The notes under the pieces are model-generated. The model did no database searches. It worked only from the letters and a program-made list of their open reading frames with translations, and was not told where the DNA came from. The translations under genes were made by a program, and so were the position numbers. This document shows positions 5,804-12,557 of a stretch of 20,941 nucleotides of DNA, in pieces (the first letter of the stretch is position 1; each line of letters begins with the position of its first letter). The stretch is from an uncultured Clostridia bacterium (lineage in GTDB: Bacteria; Bacillota; Clostridia; TANB77; CAG-508). The stretch spans positions 1 to 20,941 of the forward strand of contig CAKPKI010000018.1 in assembly GCA_934167135.1 (NCBI GenBank). The letters run 5' to 3'.

Positions 5804-7471
5804 TTAAGCTGATATTCTTTTATTTATCATTTTTTCAATTACCATTGTCATATCTTCCAAACTTACTGGAAAAGAAATAATGCCAACACCTCTGTAATAT
5901 ATATCTATTTCTTGAACTTTTTTACCATTTACCTTTTCTGCTTGATGAACTAATATTTTTTCTATTAATTCATTCAAAATCTCTGGCGTTAGTTCAGTTA
6001 TTTCAGTATATTTCTTAACATTAGATATAAACTGTGTTAAATCAGTTGTTTTCTTTTCAGTATTATTGATCTCCTTTGATAATTGTTCAATCTTTATTTT
6101 TAATTCTTTTTGTTCATTATCATAATTAAAAGATAAGCTTCTAAATCTTTCATCTGTTATCTTTCCAGATATATTATCTTCATAAATGTGCATAAATAAG
6201 TTATCAATTTCAATTATTCTTTTCTTTGCTTGTTCAAGTTCTTTCTTGTTTTTAGTAATTTGTTTTAACTCATCTTGTGTAGATTTTGCTAATTGTTCTT
6301 TTATAAATAAATCTTCAAAATTTTTCATATAAGCAACTACTTTTTGTATATTTTCTAAAACAAGACTTTGCAATACTTCGTCTGTAATCCAGTGTGAAGT
6401 ACATAAAGAAACATTTTTCTTATAACTTGAACACCTGTAATGTTCTTTTGCGTTTAGGTCAGTAACAGGTGATTGAAAATACATTTTTTTGCCACAATCA
6501 TTGCAGAATAACAATCCTGAAAATATACTTTTCTTGCCTGACCTTGTAGGCTTTTTTCTGTTATTTCTTAACTCTTGAGCAATGTTCCAAGTATATTCAT
6601 CAATGATTGCTTCATGAGTATTTTTAAATATTTGCCAATCTTCTTTTGGAATAGGAACTTTAGTTTTATCTTTATATGAACGAATGGTATATTTAAAATT
6701 AACAGTATCTCCAATATATTCTTGTCTATCTAAAATACTTGCTACTGTTGTGGGATTCCATTGATGTTTAAATTCTTGTAGTTTAGATGGGAACTTTCTT
6801 CCAACACTTATAAAATACTCTGCTGGTGTCATAATATTTCGCTTAGTAAGTATTCTTGCAATTTCAAAAGTTCCATGTCCTTGAATAAATAAGTTATATA
6901 TTTCTTTTACTACTTCTGCTGATGTTTCATCAATAACCCATTTTGTTCTATCGTTTTCATCTTTTTTATAACCATAAGGAACATTATTAGCAAGTGAAAT
7001 TCCAGATTCGCCTTTGCTTTTAAGAACTGCTCTAACTTTTTGACTTGTATTTTTAGCATGCATTTCATTAAACCAATCTTGAATAGGCAAGAAGTCATTT
7101 AGCCCTTTACTACTATCAATATTATCCATTATAGCAATATATCTAATATTAAGCCTTACAAAATCTTCTTCAAGAAGTTGTCCTACAACAAGTCTATTTC
7201 TTCCAAGTCTTGAATGGTCTTTTACAATAATTGTTTTCATTTTTCCGCTTTCAGCAAGTTCCATCATTTCCATAAAAGCAGGTCTTGTAAAAGTTGTTCC
7301 AGAATACCCATCATCAACAAAGAATTTGATGTTTTGAAATTTGTTATCTTCTGCATATTTACTTAAAATTATTTTTTGATTTTTTATACTATTGCTTTCT
7401 CCTGCAAGTTCATCATCTCTTGATAAACGGCAGTATAAAGCAGTGATTTTATCGCTTTCTAGCTGTTTCAT
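5804..7471 (-). CDS. tnpX: TnpX/TndX-type large serine recombinase, 555 aa
   Basis: The catalytic domain begins TALYCRLSRDDE with Ser17 as nucleophile and continues with DDGYSGTTFTRPAF, KDHSRLGRNR and the NTSQKVRAVL segment. The recombinase domain holds VPYGYKKD and REYIGD-like motifs (RQEYIGDTVNFK). A Cys-rich ribbon (CNDCGKKMYF, then YRCSSY and SLCTSHW) comes next, then a coiled coil. The end (ELTPEILNELIEKILVHQAE, then IDIYYRGVGII) is the DUF4368-type tail of TnpX/TndX proteins from Tn4451/Tn5397-like clostridial elements. These proteins excise and insert such elements at GA-type target dinucleotides. The start has AAAGGAG 6 bases upstream. It is co-directional with the small gene and relaxase to its right, as in a mobilizable transposon. 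Confidence 0.92.
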   Translation of the reverse strand: MKQLESDKITALYCRLSRDDELAGESNSIKNQKIILSKYAEDNKFQNIKFFVDDGYSGTTFTRPAFMEMMELAESGKMKTIIVKDHSRLGRNRLVVGQLLEEDFVRLNIRYIAIMDNIDSSKGLNDFLPIQDWFNEMHAKNTSQKVRAVLKSKGESGISLANNVPYGYKKDENDRTKWVIDETSAEVVKEIYNLFIQGHGTFEIARILTKRNIMTPAEYFISVGRKFPSKLQEFKHQWNPTTVASILDRQEYIGDTVNFKYTIRSYKDKTKVPIPKEDWQIFKNTHEAIIDEYTWNIAQELRNNRKKPTRSGKKSIFSGLLFCNDCGKKMYFQSPVTDLNAKEHYRCSSYKKNVSLCTSHWITDEVLQSLVLENIQKVVAYMKNFEDLFIKEQLAKSTQDELKQITKNKKELEQAKKRIIEIDNLFMHIYEDNISGKITDERFRSLSFNYDNEQKELKIKIEQLSKEINNTEKKTTDLTQFISNVKKYTEITELTPEILNELIEKILVHQAEKVNGKKVQEIDIYYRGVGIISFPVSLEDMTMVIEKMINKRISA

Positions 7472-7495
7472 TATTTACTCCTTTCTTTAGACAGC

Positions 7496-7557
7496 TTGAA
7501 ATACGATATAAAATTATAGCTACTTTCAAGTAGTGTTTATAATATACCATATTTCAA
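7496..7557. promoter_or_regulatory. 62-bp imperfect palindrome upstream of tnpX
   Basis: Outer arms TTGAAATA/TATTTCAA (7496-7503, 7550-7557) and inner arms CTACTT/AAGTAG (7520-7525, 7528-7533) share one centre at 7526.5; 22 of 30 symmetric positions pair. It lies 25-86 bp upstream of the tnpX start and covers its promoter region. A dimeric recombinase or repressor binding site is a plausible reading. Confidence 0.45.
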
Positions 7558-7580
7558 ACTAAAAATTCAATACAAAAACT

Positions 7581-7844
7581 TTACTTTTGGAAGATTTCAA
7601 AAAATCTAGTTAGTATTGTGTGTTCTGAATCTTTGTTAAAATAGGTATTTACTTTATAAACAGTACCTTTTATTTCTTTTTCAAAGTTCAAGTTTTGCTC
7701 TGGATAAAAGCTTTTTAAATATTCTGTAATTTCTTTATTACTCATTTTAGAAAGTTTATTACAAAATTCAGTTTTTAAATTCTCTAAAAACGTATATTCT
7801 TCATTAGTTAGTTCAATTCTATATATTTTTCCATTATCTTGCAT
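7581..7844 (-). CDS. Small element-borne protein, 87 aa, coupled to the relaxase
   Basis: The start ATG 7844 has AGGAGGG 10 bases upstream; a longer upstream reading would run through the relaxase C-terminus in another frame. The product begins MQDNGKIYRIELTNEEYTFL and is helical and charged, with no membrane segment. Its first 11 bases overlap the end of the relaxase gene, so translation is probably coupled. Small proteins in this position occur in Tn4451-like elements, but I cannot match it to a named one. A DNA-processing accessory or excision factor is a guess from context only. Confidence 0.6.
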   Translation of the reverse strand: MQDNGKIYRIELTNEEYTFLENLKTEFCNKLSKMSNKEITEYLKSFYPEQNLNFEKEIKGTVYKVNTYFNKDSEHTILTRFFEIFQK

Positions 7845-9129
7845 CTCTGTCAGCCCTCCTTTTCTTGTATTTAGGAGAGTTCTTAAGTTTTTGCTTTTCA
7901 AGTCTTGCTTTTTCTTTTGCTTCTTCTTGAGCTTTTCTTTCAGCTTGTATCTTCTCTTGTTCAAGTCGTTGTCGTTCTAATTCATATTGTTTTTCTTTAT
8001 CAAATAGATTTTTAAAGAAATTTGTAACCTTTTGTGGTGCAAGTTTTATAGCATGGAGGTAATCTTTTGTTTTTTCTATTATATCATCATATAGAGATTT
8101 CCACTTGTCTACTGCATTTCTTAAATTATCAATTCTACTATTAAGCTCATATATTTCTTTATCTGCAACAATTCCTTTTTTAGCATATTCAGTTAAATTC
8201 TCATAATCTTCTTGCTCTAATTCAATTTTCTTTGAAAATCTCTTTTGCTTTCCTAAATTTGAAATATCTTCAATTTGCTTATCATATTTCATATAAGAAT
8301 TATAAGAAGATTCTTTTTCTTCAACTTTATTTGTAATGTTTTCTAATCTTTCAGTATCTTTCTTAATTTTATATTGTAAATCATCTAAATGTTCTTGCTT
8401 ACTGCCTTTTACACCACGAATAAAATCTTTATAACCACTATCAGACATATACTTAAAGAATCTGTCTTGTAATAAACTATATGATTTTATTAAAACTGCA
8501 TTTCCTTTTTTATCATATACAGGTTTCCCTTGATTATCTAATACTTGCTCTGATTTCCATTTGTTACTATGGCTTACTTGGTTGATAACTTCTTTAGTAG
8601 TGCCAATTAAAGATTTATCTTTACATTTTTTAGTCCATTTTACTTCTTTTCTAACAACAGGAAGTGCTACAACATGCAAATGATAATGATATATAGGCTT
8701 TCCATATTCTTCTGTTAAAGCTGTATTTAATTCATCTGCATGCATAACTGCTGATATAATATTATCAGCTCCCATTTCTTGTTCAGCAAAGTGAAAGGCT
8801 CTTTCGTAAAATTCTTTTGCAAATTCATAACCACCATGTTTTTCAAAATAATCAGAGTTAATATCAAATATGAGTTCATCAAAAAGTTTAGCATTCTCTC
8901 TTAAACCTCTTAATGATACATGTCCTTTATCAAGCAACTCTTTTAATTTTTCATTATAGGTAGTTTCACACCTTTTGTAGTGTATATTATTTTGCGTTTG
9001 AGATAAATCAACATTCATATTAGAATATGATTTATTTTTTCTCTCGTTGTGTCGTTCAGCTTTAGTTATACTTGTTTTAGTATAAGTTTCTACTCTAGCT
9101 ACTGAATAATTTGTTTTGTTCTTGTCCAA
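7834..9129 (-). CDS. MobV/Pre-family relaxase (plasmid recombination / mobilization protein), 431 aa
   Basis: The start is placed at TTG 9129, with AAGGGA 7 bases upstream, giving MDKNKTNYSVARVETYTKTS, the usual MobV N-terminus; ATG 9210 would put a hairpin inside the gene. The family motifs are NIHYK (~48-52), HADE (H130-E133) and the metal-binding YHYHLHVVALP (H148, H150, H152). The usual single motif is split here by about 14 residues. A long C-terminal coiled coil (from ~255) ends in a basic, Arg/Lys-rich tail. Relaxases of this family nick one strand at oriT so that the element can be carried by another element's conjugation machinery. The eight-hairpin region just upstream is the probable oriT. 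Confidence 0.85.
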   Translation of the reverse strand: MDKNKTNYSVARVETYTKTSITKAERHNERKNKSYSNMNVDLSQTQNNIHYKRCETTYNEKLKELLDKGHVSLRGLRENAKLFDELIFDINSDYFEKHGGYEFAKEFYERAFHFAEQEMGADNIISAVMHADELNTALTEEYGKPIYHYHLHVVALPVVRKEVKWTKKCKDKSLIGTTKEVINQVSHSNKWKSEQVLDNQGKPVYDKKGNAVLIKSYSLLQDRFFKYMSDSGYKDFIRGVKGSKQEHLDDLQYKIKKDTERLENITNKVEEKESSYNSYMKYDKQIEDISNLGKQKRFSKKIELEQEDYENLTEYAKKGIVADKEIYELNSRIDNLRNAVDKWKSLYDDIIEKTKDYLHAIKLAPQKVTNFFKNLFDKEKQYELERQRLEQEKIQAERKAQEEAKEKARLEKQKLKNSPKYKKRRADRDAR

Positions 9130-9175
9130 TATATTTCCCTTTCTGTAGGTAGCAAGTAGCGACTGAAGGGAGCCT

Positions 9176-9454
9176 GTTACATAACTTTCTTGCGAAAGTA
9201 TGTAACCCACTATGACACTTTCAAAACTTCGTTTTGGAAAGTGTCAGTGGGCTCCTTGCGGAGGACTCATAAATTATCTAATCATCCGATAGATAATTTA
9301 TGTTTGGCTTCGCCAAAGCAAAAGAATATATTTAATATCGTTCATATATTCTTTTGCTCATCTTAACAATTTATTTACATACCAAAAATAAATTATTAAG
9401 CTCTTTTTGTGATTGTATAAATAGAGAGGGCAGAAATTTATACACAACAAAAAG
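9176..9454. repeat. Run of eight consecutive hairpins upstream of the relaxase; probable oriT region
   Basis: Stems in order: 9176-9183 plus 9185-9189 with 9194-9206; 9206-9227 with 9231-9251 (CCCACT..GACACTTTC..AAAAC, two interruptions); 9252-9255 with 9260-9263; 9268-9280 with 9290-9302 (13 bp perfect); 9303-9308 with 9312-9317; 9318-9331 with 9344-9357 (14 bp perfect); 9362-9376 with 9386-9400 (one mismatch); 9403-9422 with 9436-9454 (imperfect). They are almost back to back and no gene overlaps them. MobV relaxases act on inverted repeats next to their gene, so the first two are the best oriT candidates. Whether the rest is a structured RNA or a single-strand DNA signal is open. Confidence 0.65.
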
Positions 9455-9810
9455 ACCATAAGCGACATACCAATACTCTATTTACCCACGACGAATACAA
9501 TTTTAATAAGCTCAAACAAAATTTGAGTTTTAAATATGTACTCATTTTTTAGTGTGTATGTAAATAGAATATTGAACTTTGCACTCATGGCTTTCTTAAT
9601 TACTTATAAATACTGGACAAGTTTACTATTATTTTAAATTTTTCACACTTTCTAATAACCAGTTCGCAATCCTATATGCGACTCGTTTTCGCCTGGCATC
9701 TGAGGAATTTCATAATTCCCAAGAAGACATCAATATTCTTGTATTCCTATCGAATACACATAATATATACCATGAATCGTGTCGAAAGTCAAGAAATTTT
9801 GCCATTCTCA
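9455..9810. other. Non-coding stretch with one long-range inverted repeat
   Basis: No credible gene is present. CAATACTCTATTTAC (9471-9485) can pair with GTAAATAGAATATTG (9560-9574), 14 of 15 bases, enclosing a smaller CTCAAA/TTTGAG hairpin near 9513-9530. Further short hairpins occur, such as GGAATT/AATTCC near 9710-9722. Base composition is less AT-rich near 9660-9715 than in the flanks. Confidence 0.45.
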
Positions 9811-9839
9811 TTGTAATATGTAAATATTACTGTTATAAT
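9811..9839 (+). promoter_or_regulatory. Promoter of the DUF1653-HD operon
   Basis: TTGTAA (9811-9816) and TATAAT (9834-9839) are 17 bp apart, with an extended -10 TG at 9831-9832. It lies 33 bp upstream of the ATG at 9873. Confidence 0.7.
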
Positions 9840-9872
9840 TTGTATATAAAACAATGATGAGGAGGAAAAATA

Positions 9873-10103
9873 ATGAGAGAACTAAAAATTAAAGGAGTTT
9901 ATAAGCATTATAAAGGAGATTTGTATATTGTTGAAGATATCATTTACCATAGTGAAACAGGAGAGAAAATGGTTGCCTATAGAGCTCTATATGAAGATAA
10001 TAAATTATGGGCAAGACCTTATGAGATGTTTTTAGATGAAGTTAATAAAAATGGGCAAAAATATAGATTTGAGTTACAGGATATAAAAAGCGTAAATAAT
10101 TAA
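9873..10103 (+). CDS. DUF1653 domain protein, 76 aa
   Basis: The N-terminal ~60 residues fit the DUF1653 pattern: GVYKHYKGDLYIVEDI, then HSETGEKMVAYRALYED and LWARPYEMFLDEV. Family members are small stand-alone or appended domains of unknown role, often in phages and mobile elements. ATG 9873 has an excellent GAGGAGG site. The next gene starts 17 bases after its stop with its own GGGAG site, so the two form an operon. Cytoplasmic; no catalytic residues are evident. Confidence 0.85.
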   Translation: MRELKIKGVYKHYKGDLYIVEDIIYHSETGEKMVAYRALYEDNKLWARPYEMFLDEVNKNGQKYRFELQDIKSVNN

Positions 10104-10120
10104 TAAAATGGGAGATTGAT

Positions 10121-11191
10121 ATGGAAAAATATTTAGAAAATTTAAATGAAGAAGTAAAGCAATATTTAAAAATATTGTCACCAGAATTTCCAGAATGGTT
10201 ATTGGAATATATTAATACACCAGAGATTCTTAGGTTAGATGGTATAGGACAGTCTTGTGGTACACTATATACAAAAGTATATAATGATAAGTATTTTTAT
10301 TCTGTATTAACTCATAGTATTGGAGTAGCATTAATTATATGGAATTTTACACATGATAGAAAGCAAACCCTTTCAGGGTTGTTTCATGATATAGCAACAC
10401 CCGTTTTTAAACATTGTATTGATTTTATGAGTGGAGATTCAGAAAAACAAGAAGCAACTGAGGAAAGAACAGAACAAATAATAAAAGATTCAAAAAGCAT
10501 TATGAAATTATTAGAAAGAGATAATATAAAAATAGAAGAAGTTTCTGATTATCAAATTTATCCGATAGCAGATAATAATGCTCCAATGTTAAGTGCAGAT
10601 AGACTTGAATATACTTTATCTGGTGGATTATATCAAATTAAAGTATTTGATATAAAGAGTATAGAAAAATATTATAATAATATAGTAATACTTAAAAACG
10701 AAGATGGAATTGATGAACTAGGATTTAAAGACAGAAAGGTATGTGAAGATTTTATACATGATATTTCAAATTTATGGCCTCGTTGGATTGAAGATGAAGA
10801 TAAACTATGCATGCAATTTATTGCAGATATTGTAAAATCTATGAACATAAAAGGATATATTACAATTGATGATTTATACAATCTTTCAGAAAAAGAAGTA
10901 ATGCAATTAATTAAAACTTGTGATGATTCCTATATAAAAAATGCATTTAGTAATTTTCAATCTGCTACTAGAAATTCTGTATATAAAAAAGATGTACCTA
11001 ATAAAGATATTTACTGTACTACTGTAAAAGGTAAAAAAAGATATATAAATCCTTTAGTTATCAGTGAAAATACAATAGGCAGAATAAAAGATGTATCACC
11101 TATTGCAAACAAAGATATTAATAATTTTCTTAATATGAAAGAATACCTATATATAGGATTTAATTTTGATTTTAAACCATATACTTCTTAA
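10121..11191 (+). CDS. HD-domain metal-dependent phosphohydrolase, 356 aa
   Basis: The HD signature is present in order: His65 (LTHSIGVAL), His89-Asp90 (GLFHDIATP), His98, and Asp160 (SADRLEY). This is the H...HD...D metal-binding set of HD phosphohydrolases, the superfamily that includes dGTPases and YfbR-like nucleotidases. The ADRLEY form resembles dNTPase/dGTPase-like members more than the cyclic-di-GMP group. Residues from about 200 on are an unassigned helical region. No signal or membrane segment is seen. It is co-transcribed with the DUF1653 gene and sits next to a toxin-antitoxin module on a mobile element, so a role in defence or nucleotide-pool control is possible but unproven. No clear terminator follows. 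Confidence 0.82.
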   Translation: MEKYLENLNEEVKQYLKILSPEFPEWLLEYINTPEILRLDGIGQSCGTLYTKVYNDKYFYSVLTHSIGVALIIWNFTHDRKQTLSGLFHDIATPVFKHCIDFMSGDSEKQEATEERTEQIIKDSKSIMKLLERDNIKIEEVSDYQIYPIADNNAPMLSADRLEYTLSGGLYQIKVFDIKSIEKYYNNIVILKNEDGIDELGFKDRKVCEDFIHDISNLWPRWIEDEDKLCMQFIADIVKSMNIKGYITIDDLYNLSEKEVMQLIKTCDDSYIKNAFSNFQSATRNSVYKKDVPNKDIYCTTVKGKKRYINPLVISENTIGRIKDVSPIANKDINNFLNMKEYLYIGFNFDFKPYTS

Positions 11192-11288
11192 CAAAATTAT
11201 ATATGACAACTTAATAATATAAAAAATTATAGTACATAAAATTTATAAAAATTGCATAAAATATACTATATTTATTGTGCAAAGTCCC

Positions 11289-11318
11289 TTGACAATTACT
11301 TTTTAGACAGTGTATAAT
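11289..11318 (+). promoter_or_regulatory. Promoter of the type III antitoxin RNA
   Basis: A perfect TTGACA (11289-11294) and a perfect TATAAT (11313-11318) are 18 bp apart, with an extended -10 TG at 11311. The predicted start near 11325 is only a few bases before the first RNA repeat. A strong promoter is expected because the antitoxin RNA must exceed the toxin. Confidence 0.85.
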
Positions 11319-11330
11319 AAATATAGAAAG

Positions 11331-11430
11331 TAAATGTTCTCGCTTGTAGTTGGTGCGAGTAATAAATCATACTATTTCGTTAAATGTTCTCGCTTGTGGT
11401 TGGTGCGAGTAATAAATTATACCATTTCGT
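11331..11430 (+). ncRNA. Type III antitoxin RNA: two tandem 50-nt repeats
   Basis: Repeat 1 (11331-11380) and repeat 2 (11381-11430) are 50 nt each and differ at only three positions; a short vestige of a third (AAAT) follows. Each unit holds a CTCGC...GCGAG stem (11340-11344 with 11356-11360 in unit 1) and flanking single-strand segments that could form the pseudoknot typical of type III antitoxins. In this TA class the toxin cuts the precursor into single repeats, which then bind and inhibit it. The layout promoter-repeats-terminator-toxin is complete here. Confidence 0.85.
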
Positions 11431-11438
11431 AAATTATT

Positions 11439-11475
11439 GTCCTTTGTTCTATTAATGAATAAAGGACTTACTTTT
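11439..11475 (+). terminator. Leaky terminator between antitoxin repeats and toxin gene
   Basis: An 11-bp stem (GTCCTTTGTTC 11439-11449 with GAATAAAGGAC 11457-11467, one G-T pair) has a 7-nt loop and is followed by a weak T run. In type III modules this terminator lets only a fraction of transcripts reach the toxin, setting the RNA:protein ratio. Confidence 0.85.
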
Positions 11476-11491
11476 TATAAGGAGGATTCAT

Positions 11492-11932
11492 ATGGAAATC
11501 AAAGAAGGATATGTTTATCATATAAAAAGTGATTATTTTGAATTTGTTAATGATGAAAAGTTGATGAAAAATCACGAAGGAAATTCTACAAGACCTAATT
11601 ATTTCTGTATAAAAATGGAGAATAATGAAATAATGTGGTTTATTCCTATGAGTAGTAAAATTGATAAATATAAAGCAATTGTTAAAGATAAAATAAAGAA
11701 ATATAAAAAATGTGACACAATAGTAATTGGAAATTATAAAGGTAGAGATCATGCTTTTTTAATACAAAATATGTTTCCAATAATTTCAAAATACATAGAC
11801 CATATTGATACAGTAAATGGAAAAGCATTACAAGTACCATCCGAAACAAGACGACAAATAATAGATAAAGTAAACAGGATTTTCAAATTAAAAACCAAAC
11901 GGAATAAACCTAATATTTCCAGATGTAGATAG
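11492..11932 (+). CDS. Type III endoribonuclease toxin (ToxN/AbiQ, TenpN/CptN-like), C-terminus frameshifted
   Basis: ATG 11492 has AAGGAGGA 5 bases upstream. The protein shows the TenpN/CptN-like pattern I recall from the family: VYHIKSDYF, then STRPNYFCIK, WFIPMSSKIDKY, CDTIVIG and FLIQNMFPIISKYI. The open frame ends at 146 aa (ISRCR, stop 11930-11932). In the +1 frame from 11901, GINLIFPDVDRIKRLLLEEL and NNDN runs to a TAA at 11973-11975. This looks like the normal conserved tail of the family, so a small indel around 11899-11903 has replaced it. The toxin should cleave RNA and be held by the upstream repeat RNA. Whether the shortened form is active cannot be told from sequence. The repeats and family motifs make the assignment strong. 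Confidence 0.83.
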   Translation: MEIKEGYVYHIKSDYFEFVNDEKLMKNHEGNSTRPNYFCIKMENNEIMWFIPMSSKIDKYKAIVKDKIKKYKKCDTIVIGNYKGRDHAFLIQNMFPIISKYIDHIDTVNGKALQVPSETRRQIIDKVNRIFKLKTKRNKPNISRCR

Positions 11933-11978
11933 AATTAAAAGGCTATTATTAGAGGAATTAAACAATGATAATTAATAT

Positions 11979-12015
11979 TACAAGAGAGCCCATTTGTATA
12001 GTGAACTCTCTTGTA
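11979..12015. terminator. Terminator between the convergent toxin and tnpV-like genes
   Basis: TACAAGAGAG (11979-11988) pairs perfectly with CTCTCTTGTA (12006-12015) around a 17-nt loop; a short T-rich tail follows on the plus strand and A/T-rich DNA lies on the other side. Confidence 0.7.
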
Positions 12016-12020
12016 TTGTT

Positions 12021-12383
12021 TTAGCAATATATTAATTCTTTAAAAATAATTTCTTCAATTGAATGTTTATAATTATTCATAAGTCCAGTCCATTTTAAAG
12101 GGTCAGTATTTTTCAAGTTTTCATCAATAGGGTTATTCTCTAACATTTCTCTCATAAGTATTTCAAATCTTCTTTTTGCTTGTTTGTCAGTTTCTACAAT
12201 ATGTTTTCTTAAAGTCTTGTTCATAAACATTATTATATATTCAGCTTTCCTATTATTTTTTAAATATTCTAATCTTAAATGACCATACTTTTCAATAATA
12301 TAATCATTTTCGTAATCTTCTTTTTCAAAATATAAGTCAGGCATAAAATAATCTCCTTCTTTGTGATAAGTTATCTCTACCAT
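12021..12383 (-). CDS. tnpV: TnpV-type transposon-encoded protein, 120 aa
   Basis: The N-terminus EITYHKEGDYFMPDLYFEKE, the centre EKYGHLRLEYLKNNRKAEY and the end NNYKHSIEEIIFKELIYC follow the pattern of TnpV proteins of Tn4451-like clostridial elements. TnpV is a small, helical, cytoplasmic protein, often described as excisionase-like, but its role is poorly defined. ATG 12383 has TAGGAGG 8 bases upstream. It is divergent from the second relaxase and convergent with the toxin gene. No cognate tnpX is adjacent; the nearest is at 5804-7471, with the TA cargo in between. Confidence 0.82.
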   Translation of the reverse strand: MVEITYHKEGDYFMPDLYFEKEDYENDYIIEKYGHLRLEYLKNNRKAEYIIMFMNKTLRKHIVETDKQAKRRFEILMREMLENNPIDENLKNTDPLKWTGLMNNYKHSIEEIIFKELIYC

Positions 12384-12498
12384 AATAAAATCCTCCTAAA
12401 ATTCAATTTCACTACTTTTAGAACTATAATTTTATATCTGTTTAACTGTCTATAAATACAAATTTTTATAAAGTGTACTTAATTTAATCTCACTGGGT

Positions 12499-12532
12499 TA
12501 GGACTTGTGACAATGTCAAAGTCCTATGCTAC
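12499..12532 (+). other. Probable oriT of the second MobV relaxase
   Basis: TAGGACTT (12499-12506) pairs with AAGTCCTA (12519-12526), and inside it TGACA pairs with TGTCA around a single A; together they form a near-perfect 13-bp hairpin. It is followed by TGCTACG (12527-12533) and lies 25 bp upstream of the relaxase start. MobV oriTs are inverted repeats with the nick site just 3' of the hairpin, so the nick is expected near 12526-12533. This is inferred from position and structure. Confidence 0.6.
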
Positions 12533-12557
12533 GAAGAAAATTCAAAGGAGGGATTTT

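Noticed and set aside
6910..7098. Second minus-strand frame inside tnpX
   Set aside because: It is an out-of-frame shadow of the recombinase.
9130..9210. ATG start at 9210 for the first relaxase
   Set aside because: It would translate through a strong hairpin and has no good RBS; TTG 9129 has one and gives the normal MobV N-terminus.
11331..11430. CRISPR-like array
   Set aside because: The repeats are 50 nt, directly abutting, without spacers or cas genes, and precede a toxin gene; they are a type III antitoxin.
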